From Ectobius pallidus (Eukaryota; Arthropoda; Insecta; Blattodea; Ectobiidae): a stretch of 64,000 nt of DNA. Within the stretch, counting starts at the first letter, position 1. The number at the start of each line of letters is the position of its first letter. The notes under the pieces are model-generated. The model was not told the origin of the DNA. It saw nothing but the letters and a program-made list of their open reading frames with translations, and made no database searches. Shown one piece after another: positions 11,945-24,032 of this stretch. The stretch covers positions 86,463,432-86,527,431 of the forward strand of contig CAXKWD010000009.1 in the NCBI GenBank assembly GCA_964059195.1. Direction: 5' to 3'. The position numbers and the translations under genes are program-made.

Positions 11945-12071
11945 ATGTAAGAACATGTAAATACGAACATGTAAATCCCAGCGGGGATTGGTAGGCTATT
12001 CGTGAAAGAATAAGAACATGTAAATACATGTAAATACGAACATGTAAATCCCAGCGGGATTGGTGCCCTAA
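11945..12071. repeat. Imperfect direct duplication with AACATGTAAATA motif
   Basis: The phrase GAACATGTAAATACGAACA followed by TGTAAATCCCAGCGGGATTG occurs twice, near 11950-11990 and 12012-12062. The phrase TAGGCTATTCG(C/T)GAAAGAA also occurs both before the palindrome (about 11743) and between the two units. This is a local duplication around the palindromic insertion. Confidence 0.65.
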
Positions 12072-12650
12072 ACAAAGCCGATGTCTCCAATCCAATCCAA
12101 TTTTTTGCTCACATTTCTACAAACCATCAAATTGGATCATGTGGCATGGACGACTACCATTGCAAAAAGTTTCGTTCTAATAATTTGCATCTGATTGTAG
12201 CAACGGAAAAGAAACGTTTCTGATTTCCTATAGAAAAATATGAAATCAACCAGTGATCATCATGGAAACACGGCAACTTCTTCCTTAGACATACAATTGA
12301 TTCTCTGCGTTGCCAGCTCTCGATCAGCAAACTTTAATAAAAAATATAAAATTAAATACAGTATAAGTCAAGAAGATTAACAGACACTAAGTCAGACTTT
12401 GAATTTACAACAAGACCGACTACAGCCATCATGCTGAGGTGCTGTAGAAATTATGAAAAAAAATCGGCAGAAATATAACCAGTGTGTGCATATAGACCGC
12501 CATGTCAATTGTAGTACTAGCTATCGATTTTCATTTCGGGTGAAACGATATATTGAATCAAAACGCGGTCTCGTGTGCACAGTGAGAAATAACTGAATAG
12601 AAATGCTACTTCATACAACCTTTTAAACAAAAAAATTGGATTGTGGGACA
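12072..12650. mobile_element. Candidate MITE with CGATGTC ends
   Basis: The left end reads CGATGTCTCCAATCCAATCC then AATTTTTTG. The right end, reversed, reads CGATGTCCCACAATCCAATT then TTTTTG. These look like terminal inverted repeats of about 28 bp around a non-coding interior. No target duplication was identified, so this is a candidate only. Confidence 0.45.
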
Positions 12651-13179
12651 TCGAAAGGGCTGTCTGGTTCTTTGCTCTATAGCAGCAGAGATCCCATCAG
12701 GCCGCCATAACACAACACAACCCAACTGCAAACTTCCACTTTCAATACTATTAAACTAGTCACTTATAACTTACAATAGTAACATTATAAATTCCTTAAC
12801 AAAATCTCGTACTGTTCCTCGCACTTGTTAAAGAAACAACAAAAATAGTGCCAATTTATATATACTTTTTTCCTATCGCATTGGTCAGTAAGATGTAGCC
12901 TAACCAATTGAGTTAGACGTCATATGCAGTTGCCATATCGCTACAAAACCCTTCCCCTAGCTGCCAGGGCTTTATAGATTTCTTTCTACAGACCCCTAGA
13001 GGTCTACCAGCTAGGTGTGGTTGCCTGACAGTCGTTTAAATAGACTTCATGGTTAGTCTCCTTCGTAAGTTTCGCTCTTTTTCTTTCTTGCAATCTGTAT
13101 CCCTCTGATTATAAATATTATACATTCATGATTATGTTAATAATAACAAGAACAATAACAACAAGATGAAGAAGGCCGA

Positions 13180-13440
13180 AGGTTGAACTTTTTAACTCTT
13201 AAATGCAAGATACTTCAATCCTAACGCAAATTATAAATCCGTGCCGGACTGCAAAGAAAACAGTCAAACAATGAATAGGCTCATGGTTTATTTCGTGTAT
13301 CTTATGTAAATTTTACATGAATTTTAAATTTTATTCCGAATTTCCCGTCGTTTTATTACAAATTTAATGCAAACCATTGTATTCTAGACGATACATTATG
13401 CACTTAAAGGTCAATTTACATATTAAACATATTTCAGTAT
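13180..13440. repeat. Dispersed repeat, copy 1
   Basis: This resembles 50430-50690: both hold CGTGC(C/T)GG...TGCAAAG(A/G)AAACAGT, then GGCTCATGGTTTATT, AAATTTTACATG and TTGTATT near the end. Parts recur at 57937-57970 and 59260-59390, on either side of an AT-rich and LINE-derived block. The class is unknown and there is no coding frame. Confidence 0.55.
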
Positions 13441-14000
13441 ACGTCAGTAACCTTCCTTACAATTAGTTCTACAGAAAATATTCTTCTATAAACACCGAAG
13501 TAGTTAAAGAGTGTCTTGATTCATGGTTTTCCATTAAAGCCGTCAAACTGAGCACTGCCGAGGTTGTTTCGTTCCGGTGATTGCTTCTAAGATGGTAAAT
13601 AATGAATGAAAACGGTAAAATAACACAAAGTAGTAAACTATTTCTGTTAGTGCAGGTAGAAATAAAAAGAGTGCGCCACACCATTCATTAGGTAGAAAGA
13701 GGCAGGTCAATAACTTTCCTGCTGCCGCTGTCTTGCAACCCATTTTACGAGTACAGTTTAGACTTCGGATAATGAGCCAGCGACCAACTTGGAATTTATG
13801 TTCCACCAGAAACTAGCCATAAAAACAAAACCAAAATTGTTTAACGATACAATTTTTCTGAAATTATTTTAAACAGAACATGAGTGCATACACGACACTG
13901 AAGTTTAAGTACGTTAATATCAATGTAATTAGTACAATGTCTTCGTTGTCCATTGAACATAATTTGAGTATAGTGTTTTCCAAAATATGAAAGCCTATTA
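13441..14000. other. Non-coding, nothing recognised
   Basis: Overlapping minus-strand frames at 13469-13806 and 13841-14029 show no domain, signal peptide or splice evidence. No repeat end was recognised. Confidence 0.35.
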
Positions 14001-14956
14001 TTAGGGGAAGGCATTTGATGATTTTGCATCTTTTTTTATATGAAGGTTAAAATAAGCTCATATATATATATATATATATACACACACATACGTATGTGTG
14101 TGTGTATCATTAACTGATTAAATAAGGGCAATTAGTTTTTGCATTTTTCAAGTGATAGGTCATTTTTTGGCAATTTTTAGGACATTTTCGGCATTTTTAG
14201 GTAATGTTTCAGTGGAGGTAGAGAGGAACTTTCCATGTACAGGTAGGGAAAAAAAGCGGACCGACTCTTGTAGCTGAATATAATATAATTTGTGTTAGTA
14301 TATTATAATAATATTAATAATTAATATATTCAGTTATAAAACAACACGATTAGAAACTATATTCTGGGTTTCGAAATGGGCTAAGTCAACAGTCGACACT
14401 AGAACAAATTTCAATATATTCCCTGCTATCCTGTGAATGCCACTAGGCATGTACAGTGGCTCATATATCGGCAACTTAGATATTTTAGTCGGTCCGCTTC
14501 CCCCCCCCCCTACCTGTACAAATCGATACTTTCAGACAACAGACAATTGTTTTTATTTTAGAATCTCCTCCAAGTGTTCACCATAGCAGTTTGTCTAGTA
14601 GCAATATAGATTTTTTCTTTCTTTTCAAATGACACATATTTGCTAGGGGCAATTGGATGGGCATGGCAGTTCAGAAAGAATTTATTTTTTTGCCAAGGAC
14701 GTCCAAATAGTATAAATTTACTTCCTTCTTTAGTAACAAATTAATTGTGTTTTATATTGTAAATTTATATATAACGCACTATCATCCATTATATTGCTTT
14801 TAGTAATTCATTACTTAATAACTATTCATAAGTAATAATGGTAAATTTATTGGCCATTTTTAAAAATTCGTGTCTTTTTCACTACTTTTAGGTCATAAAT
14901 GAATTTCTTATTTTGCAATTTTTCACTATTTTATGGTCACTAAATGCCTTGCCATA
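14001..14956. mobile_element. Probable old hAT-type MITE with nested element
   Basis: The left end TTAGGGGAAGGCATTTGATG and right end (reversed) TATGGCAAGGCATTTAGTGA look like eroded terminal inverted repeats. Flanking octamers GCCTATTA and GCCTACTT agree at six of eight positions, as expected of an old hAT duplication. The interior has repeated TTTTTAGG(T/A)CAT-like motifs near both ends. It also carries a TA/CA dinucleotide tract at about 14057-14105 and the MITE at 14238-14518, which must have inserted later. Confidence 0.5.
14238..14518. mobile_element. TA-flanked MITE, family TACAGGTAGGG, copy B
   Basis: The ends TACAGGTAGGGAAAAAAAGC and GGTCCGCTTCCCC...CCTACCTGTA are inverted copies of each other. 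Internal sequence matches copy A at 4112-4349. A poly-C run (14500-14510) near the right end replaces the mixed A/C sequence of copy A. It is nested in the older element 14001-14956. Confidence 0.75.
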
Positions 14957-17900
14957 GCCTACTTATTGTTTTCAAATACAACCTTATACCCTCGTTCATA
15001 AACTGTATTAGCCTAATTCATAAAATTTACATAAAAGTACTATATTATATTATAGGCTACAGAGGTTTCGCAGGGCTTCGAATTCCTTCCGTCGGTAATC
15101 ATATCTTAGCTGTCCTATAACTCTTGCGTTAGTTACCATGGGAACCGGAGAGGTCAATGTTACACTTACATAAAACATATCGACAGAATGGGGACTGTTA
15201 TGGGTAAAGGTTTCGTGCTTAAGAACTTCTTCTGAGGCAGAGATGGAGAAATAATTCATGGGAATGTGTATTTATAGCTCGTGATGAATTTGAAACAGAC
15301 AGTTTCGTGTCTTCGTGAATGTTAAACCAAAGACCATATCGTTCCAGGCCATAATCTAAGAATTTGATGTCCTGTAATATTCTGGCAGTATCTGTTTCCA
15401 TTTGCATAATGAGCAGCTTTCAAAACAATAAGAGCTGGTATATTTTTATTTGTCTGGGTTTGCTCTAAACATAGCAAAACTCGTTCAACAAAGTTTCTCG
15501 TCTACTGAGAAGAAGCCACTGTCTTTATAGGTCAATATACTGCAGTCTAGTTCACTGGCAACCATTAACTCCAAAATTCAAAACCGCAGAAATAAACTAT
15601 TAAATCCCTCTTCATTTCAATACACAATTATAAATTCTATCTTAAGGGGAGATGACAGTTACCGCTAGCAAAATGATAGAAAATATAGCGTATGTTCAAG
15701 AAGCCATAACTCAGGTGTTAACAGTCAGATTTAGTTGAATTTTTTTATGCTTTGCAAGTGCACTCTGCAGTTTAAAATAACCAGAGAATGGTTGTTCTAG
15801 GACTCGCTGTTTGGTAGGAAAGAATTTTTTAACACATAGGTGATAATTATGTTTTACAGATACTTCCCTTGACATAGGTACGCTTTATTCAATTTCTGTA
15901 ACTTAGATTTTTGTGAAACTTTGGGAACTTACTAACAATGGGTACTACTATTTACCCTAGCACAATCAGTCTAATATGTACAATATTACTGCATTAAAAC
16001 TGCATGAAAAATTCACGACTAAAAAAAATACTTTTTAAAAATAAAAATAGTTGAAAATTCTGTATAGTCAAGACTTTTCTTATAGATCTGTTAAGGGAGA
16101 TTTGTCATCCATCTATAATGAATTCCTGAAAGTTTCATTATTTTAGCATGAATAGTTTTTCAGAAAATGGTACCTGAAGTACAAAAAATGTAATTTTACA
16201 GGAGAGCGAAAAGAAAATGGCGTGCCTTATGGTATTTTATCCATTTTAGAAAGTTCCAGGTCCCTCTGCTTGGCTTAATAATAACGCAACATAGAAGACC
16301 TATATATCAAAATGTTCAGAAAAATGTGCTCTATTACATGAGCCTAAGAAAAAAATCGATTTTTTGACAGGCGATTAATTATTCAAGTACCTGTATAATA
16401 CATGGAGATGCCGTTTATAGTTAAGTAAGGATCAATGGCAATATTTTATGTTGCTAATCAAAAAAAGCTTGTAATCGGAAGTGACCCATATATAAATTGT
16501 CCAAATATGTTGCCCAAATTTTCATACGTAAGTTACTGTACGTCCTGGCCTAGGAGGAAGGAAAATGTATGTTTTTACTGTCTCGCATATATGTAGTATA
16601 AAGAACGTAGGCTATTGTGATCAGGAAAAAATAGAAATCGAGATATAACACCGGAAAAACATATTTCACGATGCCTAGAAACCGAACATCGTGTTTTTGG
16701 AATTACGTATGCCTGTCCGTGTAGGCTACCTCTGTAGCAGGTATACTGTAGACATTTTTTGGAACTTTATTGAACCGCCCAGAATTTCATTTCTATAACT
16801 GAAATATTAAGGGGACTTTTCATGAACACTTTTTTCAAAGTTTTTATTTTTGAAAAATAAAAGACTCTAACGATATAAATAAAACTATAAATTACGAATC
16901 TTCTGTCTATGACTAATAATTTTTTTCTGTAAAGATTACTTAAAATGTAGTTTGCGGCGGGTCGTTTGTGTTTATTTTTTACATTAAAGTATCATTAAAA
17001 GTAAGAGAAAGTAATCGTCACTCTTCGTGTCCCATCCCTATTAGACAACTAACCCAAATACAAAATTTTGTTTTCATATGATTTTTCATTCACACACCCA
17101 CAGACAGACACATATACACATACTAAAACGTTTTATGAAAATAGCATTTTGGATTTAGGGTGCCTCAAAACGTTAAAAACTTAGGATCAAACATGGTATT
17201 TATGGTATCTATGATATATAGGTATTCATGGTATCTATGATATCTAGGTATCTATGGTATCTAGGGTACGGGCAGAGGAAGAAATAACTGAAGGTGTAGC
17301 TAACTCTTTAATGAAGTTCATGCTTTCAGAAGAAGGCGAAGAATATTATTTTGGTAACGGAAGGATTCTAAATTTCTGACGGAAATTTCTCTCTTCCAAA
17401 ATATTTTATACACATCAGTGAGTATGGTCATGAGTCTCGTGAGTCTAAATAAATGATGGTTTAAAAAACATTAATGGATAAAACTGGTTCGTAGTACTGA
17501 CTTGTGAGGCGTTCAAAGCTGTAAGCAGGGTAACGGATTGAGAAATCTGAAGATTGCAATTAACACCGGAGCGTGTTCAAGTGACCATGGGGACAAGCTC
17601 TTCTTCCTCACAACACTCCGCATTCTGTTATCTGTCTTCTTTCTCAGTAATTAAAACGAGGAAGAGCGTTATTTTAATTTTCATCGCCTCCCATTATTCT
17701 GTGTTTTATTTCTCTTTCTGGTAGTATTCTTCTATTCCTAATTTTGTTCTCCCATCATTACTATTGCGCTCTGCTTTGGAAGTCCAAAGACAATAAATTA
17801 TTACTTAATTAGATTACTGCCAAAATAGATTTTAACAGCCTTTGACATATGTTTTGCATAAGAAATGCTGCTACAAGAAGATATGTGACTATTTAAATTC

Positions 17901-18267
17901 TATTTTTAAGAAACTTTGATTTAGTATTTAGTATTTGATTTTTAATTAATTTTATTCATATCTGCTACATTGTTAATATGTAAGTATACAAATTAAGCAA
18001 ACGGTCCCCCACACAATCTCATAAAGTACCATACAGGCACTTAATAACAGGAGTAAGAAAATAACAGATGGAGTATTTATGTAATCTTTCCTCTAATTTT
18101 AAATTTAAACTGTTTACTGCTTAACCCACTCAATTCAGGGGGGTTGCTAATTGGTGAACTAAAAAGCCTTCAGCCGAAACTTGAACAGTGCTTAATTCCA
18201 GCAGTTTTAAAATGTTTAGGTTCAGTTAACAAATTTAAGTGTTTCCTTCGTGTGTTATACTCATGAC
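14957..18267. other. Long non-coding stretch
   Basis: No supported exon. The overlapping minus-strand frames at 15050-15407 are not recognised. Bases 16800-17160 match in outline the dispersed repeat at 1780-2100 and 9300-9700 (AAGGGGACTTTTCATGAACA, CAGACAGACACATATACACA). Confidence 0.35.
17190..17275. repeat. Minisatellite of TATGGTATCTATGATATCTA units
   Basis: Four to five imperfect units of about 20 bp built from GGTATCTATG and ATATCTAGG are strung together. Confidence 0.75.
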
Positions 18268-18739
18268 TAGGGGGCGAATTTCTATGACCTAAAAAATAGG
18301 ATATATGCATGCATTTATGACCTAAAAAACATTAAAATATGACCAATAATATTTAAAATATGACTTTACCACTTACACATTAGGCCTATGTATATATTTT
18401 TTTCATTACAATTCATTTTATTAGGATAAAATGTTACTTATTTAAAATATCTGTAAATTCTCAAAAAGTATCAGTATAGGCCTAATGCAAAATTTACAAA
18501 ATGTCATAAAACTTCAAAATGTCTTTAATATGCACACAAATATGCCAAAAATAGGACCTAAATATGCATATTCATACTAAATATGCTACAATAGTTGAAA
18601 ATTTCCTAAATATGCAGTTATATGCACATTAAAACCCGTTCCATTTTCACCAGGATGCTTGGAATCGGGTTTAAATTAGTCGGAAACCTGAAATAATGCA
18701 AAGGGGAAAAATATGACATGTCATAGAAATCCGCCCCTA
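18268..18739. mobile_element. hAT MITE with perfect duplication CTCATGAC
   Basis: A 472-bp element begins TAGGGGGCGAATTTCTATGA and ends with its inverse (TCATAGAAATCCGCCCCTA). The octamer CTCATGAC directly flanks it on both sides (18260-18267, 18740-18747). The interior has many TATGACC(T/A)A motifs, a feature shared with 28359-29001 and 36742-37409, so all three belong to one hAT MITE family. There is no coding sequence. Confidence 0.85.
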
Positions 18740-19345
18740 CTCATGACCTTTTATCACATACTGTACTTGCCAAATTTTCTATTAAAATAGCCCAATAGGA
18801 CATTCTTGTTCTATATAGAATGTGATAAAGATCTACATTGAATGGTTCTCCATTTTACGGTGTGCATTCATTTATGTATTGTTGATCATTATCTGTTATA
18901 GATACCCTACACAAATCAGAATGTAAGCTAAACGTTCGTGTTCAATACCCAACACATCTCAGTCAGGGCGTAGGCAAGGAAAGGTGCCAGAATATTTTGA
19001 CGGAGGTGTCAAGAGTAGTTCTGTGGAGGCAACTAGAAGAAAAAAATCATAAGACAAATATCCTAAGAATAGTAGTAGGCGTTGTGAAGAACATTAGGGC
19101 TGTAAACAGGTATTCCTTTGCCTTTTCATAGAAAATTACATAATAGTCGACGTTTAAGAAGAACACACTAAAGCAACTGGATACAGAAGCAGAAAGGGTA
19201 AACATTGCAAGGAAGGACGCAAGAAACACTTCACGCCAAGTGATAAGAAATAATTAATTATTCATTGTATATACTGATAGTAAAATGTAAAACTTGTAGG
19301 CTTCATATTGGCCAATACATAAAAAATAAAATATATTAGAATATC
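18740..19345. other. Non-coding, nothing recognised
   Basis: No supported gene. The minus-strand 60-codon frame at 19047-19229 is hydrophobic but has no recognisable family or splice context. Confidence 0.35.
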
Positions 19346-19560
19346 ATAGGAGAGAAATTCCTCCGGCACTAGGACTTGAACCCTGAACCTTTAGCTATTC
19401 GCGCCAATACTCAACCAACTGAGCTAAGCCGGAGTTCACTTCACAGCGCCAGATGGAACCTCTCTCCTATGATGATTGCCCTAATAATAATATTCTCATG
19501 TAATGTCCAAAAGAGACAATAATAATAATCTGTGGTTCATGAATGCTTATATATCTACAA
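19346..19560 (-). repeat. tRNA-like SINE with inverted ends, tRNA part on minus strand
   Basis: On the minus strand the tRNA-like part shows box A (TTAGCTCAGTTGG) and box B (GGGTTCAAGTCC). It is bracketed by an inverted pair (ATAGGAGAGAAATTCCTCCG and TCTCTCCTATGATGA). The tail after it (ATTCTCATGTAATGTCC, then CAATAATCTGTGGTTCATGA) is the same and in the same direction as in the copy at 34263-34465, although there the tRNA-like part points the other way. Confidence 0.7.
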
Positions 19561-19594
19561 AATATATTATCTAGTCTCCAAGATGAAATTCATT

Positions 19595-19800
19595 GCACTA
19601 TAATAATAATAATAATAATAATAATGTTTTATTTTGCCTGGCAGAGTTAAGGCCATAGGGCCTTATCTTCCACTCAACCAGGATAAAGACAAAATACATT
19701 AAAAGGAATTTACAAAAAACAAATACAATAGATATCATACATAATACAAAATGTTAAAAATAAAATAATAATACAATATTGAAGTACCTATATTAAAACA
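19595..19800 (-). mobile_element. LINE 3' tail fragment
   Basis: On the minus strand this runs through TCTGCCAGGCAAAATAAAAC and ends in a short (ATT)n tract (19600-19625). A conserved phrase, an AATAAA-like signal and a simple-repeat tail is the usual 3' end of insect non-LTR retrotransposons. A similar phrase (CCTGGCAGGGTT, CATTCAACCAGG) occurs near 60075-60112. No reverse-transcriptase coding part is attached. Confidence 0.5.
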
Positions 19801-20480
19801 TAAGACAAAAATGCGTCCAATAATATGCCGAGAAAACAAATTGAATTAAAGAATTATATTATAATTGGATGTGTGTATAATTATAATATTATACTATAAT
19901 ATACACAAAAATTGAAACTTAAAACTAAGAAATTAACAAATAAAATCAATATAGGCTAAGTGCCATGAAAATCGTGTACAATATAAATTTACCTAGGCTA
20001 GATAACGAGATCATCTTTGATTCGTATATTATCATGACATATTCCTAGGTCTCGAAATAATCATCATAACAAGAATCATTCGTTAAGCTCAATTACATCA
20101 TGAAGTAAAATTCAGTACAAGCGGTATTTGGCTACATAATTCTACGAGAAGAAAAATAATTAGATTTTGAGATAAGCGAAGATTATAATACAATGTACAG
20201 AACAAACGGGTAAAATATCTAGTCTTCGACACTAAGTTCTTTGCAATCTCGAAAACATCGACGAGATTTCGGGCTTCGCGGCATTAAGCGAAACTATCAA
20301 ATACTACATTATTTACTATCAGTGTAGACCATTCATGTTGGCCTATTTTAAATTCTTAAACTAGTCTATTAGCCAAGAGAAGTTCTAAGAGAATTATCAA
20401 AATAGTACGTTTTACAAAAGTTAATAACATTAAATTGAAGGAAAAAATGTTGTATTCTGTACACTCAACAAAATTCGGAG

Positions 20481-21250
20481 CACCGAGCGAGATGGCCGAG
20501 ATGGTCTTCGACTGGCATTCGGGAGATCCTGGGTTCAATCCCGTGGCCGGCCAATTTTACTAGTTTTTTTTTCATGGTTTCCCAGACGTAAAGGCAAATG
20601 TTGAATCGGATATTTACTTATCATGATTCATCCATGCTATTTCATCCTGTAGGCCTATCACATTCATTACAATTAATGTCAGTTGAAAATTAACAGACGT
20701 CATGAATACATCAACAATAGAAAACAGATTACATCAATTGAGCATGGACTACTGGTGTATACACACCGAACCTGAACTCCCGATATGACCTCGATGCTCT
20801 AAGGCAGCGTTTCTCAACCTTTTTGAACCCGAGGACCACTAAAATGTCTAAAAAATTTACGGACCCCTAATTTTACATACCATTTTTAAAAGTAGGCTGT
20901 AAGTATATTCTTAATATTTGGGGTATTAATTATAGGTGATTATAATGAAATAAATGTAAATACGTTTTTCTAATTCTATGGAAACACAGTTATTGAATTG
21001 GAAGTAAACTATTGACAGTTTAATATTTATTACCAATTTGATAATATAATTAGGAATTATGTTATTAGTAATAACATTACTTTTAATGAGACGGTTGAGC
21101 TTGTCGCCTCTTGCAGAGTACTTGGATATCTGGCTCAACATTCGTCAAATTTAGTCGAAGATCTTAATTATGTCTGCGGACCATCTGCACCATTGGTCCG
21201 CGGACCATAAGTTGAGAAACGCTGCAATAAGGAGTATAAATAAAGCTGAT
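20481..21250 (+). repeat. tRNA-derived SINE split by a hAT MITE
   Basis: The head has strong box A (TGGCCGAGATGG) and box B (GGGTTCAATCC), ending GGCCGGCCAATTTTAC, much like a leucine or serine tRNA. The body (TTTCCCAGACGTAAAGGC, ATTCATCCATGCTATTTCATC, CAACAATAGAAAA) matches the copy at 60520-60880. At 20815 the SINE is interrupted by a 410-bp hAT-like element and resumes after 21224 with AGGAGTATAAA, as in the uninterrupted copy. Confidence 0.75.
20815..21224. mobile_element. hAT (Charlie-like) MITE inserted in a SINE
   Basis: The termini CAGCGTTTCTCAACCTTTTT and AGTTGAGAAACGCTG form inverted repeats of the CAGNG-TTCTCAACC type characteristic of hAT-Charlie elements. Flanking octamers CTCTAAGG and CAATAAGG agree at six of eight positions. 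Subterminal GGACCACT and GGTCCGCGGACC also pair. The minus-strand frame at 20926-21141 inside it is AT-driven and shows no hAT transposase motif. Confidence 0.75.
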
Positions 21251-21779
21251 TTTTTTTAAAAATCGGAGCTAAAATCAAGTAAAACGAAAAAAAAAATTTT
21301 TGAGAGTAGGTATAAATTGTAATTATTGTAATTGTAATTGTAATAGGTAAATTTTAGAAATAGGCATTTTGTATAAAAATACCTCAAAAGAATCCAATTA
21401 CTAAAAACCTACAAATATTTCCCTTATCTTACGCAAATTGAAGAGTTTATCGTATATCGTGAGAACCAAATTGAATAGTCCAGGCAGGTAACGTCATGTG
21501 AAAAGGTTTACAAAATGATTCGGGTGGGTGACCTGGGAGATATACGCACTCCTGCTGCGTGTCAATGCAGGAGAGGTTGAATGACATCCAACAACTGCAA
21601 TCACCAAGGGAGGATTAATACAGTTAATAACGCATGTTTATGAGGCGTGGCCCGATACGACTGACAGAGATTAAAATATTCACACCACATGTCACAAGTG
21701 GGCCTATTAGCATAAGCACACCAAATGTCACAACTGCATTTATATTTACAGTCACACATTATTATTATTATTCTTATTA

Positions 21780-22164
21780 CAGTAGAGTCCCGCTATTCCG
21801 AAAATCCGCCTATTCCGAAAATCCGCCTATTCCGAACAGAGTTAAGAAAAAATACCGATTTTTTAACTTAAAAACAGGAGAAATTAAAAAGACATTAGTG
21901 AAAAAAACATATATTTATTGTTATACAAAGAAGTTCAATAGAGACATAAATAGAGCCTACGTTTGATGAAAACGCCTGAAATAAATTGGGATGAAAGCTG
22001 GTTACTTACAGCACATATCGGCTCCATTTATACAATTCCCCGCACTTAATTTACGCCTTAACAAGTCAATACGTTGATATTATCAATGAAATCCACCTAT
22101 TCCGAATTCCCGCTAAACCGAACGGTGTTTGGACCCAATTAGTTCGGAACAGCGGGACTCTACC

Positions 22165-22165
<1 letters not shown>
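21780..22165. mobile_element. Pogo/Tigger-like MITE in a TTA microsatellite
   Basis: The left end CAGTAGAGTCCCGCTATTCC and the inverted right end CGGTAGAGTCCCGCTGTTCC are 23-bp terminal repeats differing at two or three positions, flanked by TA. CAGT(A/C)GAGTCCCGCTTATCCGA-type ends are characteristic of pogo-group (Tc1/mariner) elements. The left terminus is followed by tandem 16-bp units (TATTCCGAAAATCCGCC). The element sits within an ATT/TTA microsatellite, visible on both sides. There is no transposase. Confidence 0.8.

Positions 22166-22239
<74 letters not shown>
22166..22239. repeat. (TTA)n microsatellite
   Basis: About 24 TTA units directly follow the pogo-like MITE. A shorter ATT tract precedes it, so the element split one array. 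Confidence 0.95.
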
Positions 22240-22240
<1 letters not shown>

Positions 22241-24032
22241 AATTATCACTGAAATCGAACTATTTTGCTTCAGAGAAAGTGTTCTTTTGTTTGACCATAT
22301 TATAATACGCTTATTGTATATGACGTATCGATATCATAATGAAACCCATTATGATAATGATTTTTATTATAATACAGATATGGTATCGATTACACAGATC
22401 AACAGCCATTTTTGTGCCTTAGAATTTATACCTATTCTTGGATATATTTAAGTCGCTGATGCCAAATGTGTCATTAGTTTTGCCCTATCAGCTTTAGTTT
22501 GTGAGATATGGTATTACCATCATGCATATTATTCCATTTTACGTTTGATATAAATAAAAACAGTGCCCATTTGTTAATGAAGAAAAAAGCAACACACTAA
22601 CATTACATTAACATTACAATAACAATATAACATGGGGTCTTTCAAAAAATTGATACTATCACATACTGTACGGTCGTTTATGACTTACGAGCTGCCAATT
22701 TGAGGGCCAAAAAATAATCCAGCTTTTAGTTTTTCTGTACTTCGTACAGTTTTCGTCCTACGTGTCCAAAGTATGGTCAAGAACCTTCGCCAGCTATATT
22801 ATCAAGCAAGATTTTGTTTCGCTAGACTAAGAGTTCACGAATAAAATCCCCCCCCCTCGACAACAGTAGAGCTGGTAGAGAAAAACTGTTTAGATATTTG
22901 GAATAAGCAAACCAAGTATAGCCAAAATCCGGTAAAACATCTGAGACACCAAACAAAAAGTTCTTTTTTGTTGGGGTGTGTTATTACCGAACATGGAAGA
23001 CCTTGAAACCTTGAGAATAGCAAATGGAACTGCTTTGCTCGTTTCATTAAAAATGCACGTGTCTTAATATCATTGTAGGGTCCTTGCATTATGCAGGTCT
23101 ACTATTATGAATAGGCACTAAATTCATATTTACTTCCAGTTCATTACGCCCCATTTTTTAGAAACATAACTTTCATTGAAAGCATGTTCGTACTGTATAT
23201 AATTGCATAATTAAGTGAATATTGCACTACAAAAGCTGGAAATTTATGAAGTGAAAGCTATAACATTCAATTAAAATCATTTAACAGAAACAAAAAAAAA
23301 AATACTGCTTTAAATTCTCGAAAAATATACATAACATCTTTATACATGGTATCTTAATTATTGCTTGATTTCATGCAACAACTACTGACCAATTAGAGGT
23401 ATAACATAAACATTACCTGTCCTGTAGGCCTACTGTTTACAATTTCCGAATATCTATTGGATTGACTGCTGTGCATTTGTTCCTGTTCCTGGTGTTATGT
23501 CTAATGTTTATTTTAACTACTATTAAATTATTTAATATTTATTATATTACGTGAAATATCAGCGATGAGTCATGTGAAGTAAATATCCAATCCGACATAC
23601 ACCTTTGTTGCTAAAGGATTTAGAAAAAAAACACACAAGTCCAGTCTCGAGGTTTGAGCTAGAGACTTCCCGAATGTGAATCCGTGACGATAGTGCTCGG
23701 GCCATTCGGTATTGCTAAATAAATTCTGTGAAATTGAGTGGGCCGAGTAAAACCCACTCACGTAACTTTCTTAGCGTGAAAAACACACGAAGGTTGGGGC
23801 GGGATACTACCTGCAATTTCCGATCCTCACACTTGGCTTCTCTGAGCACTCCAAACGCAAGGCCGACCGACCAATTAACTAATACGTATACAACACGAGA
23901 GTGAAATACTTGAGTTCTATTGCATTCCGGGTTTGAATTCGTATAATATTTTTTGTGTACCATATCACTCTAGAGTTTTTGAATACATACCCAGGCGGTT
24001 TCCTTTCGTTAGGAGGAAAAGTTGGCCCATAG
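22240..24032. other. Non-coding with possible eroded SINEs
   Basis: No supported gene. On the minus strand 23570-23720 and 23770-23900 carry GC-richer blocks (for example TGGCCCGAGCACTATCGTC and TCGGTCGGCCTTGCGTTTGG) that may be eroded tRNA-derived SINE heads, but the boxes are too degraded to be sure. Open frames there follow the GC content and have no family. Confidence 0.35.
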
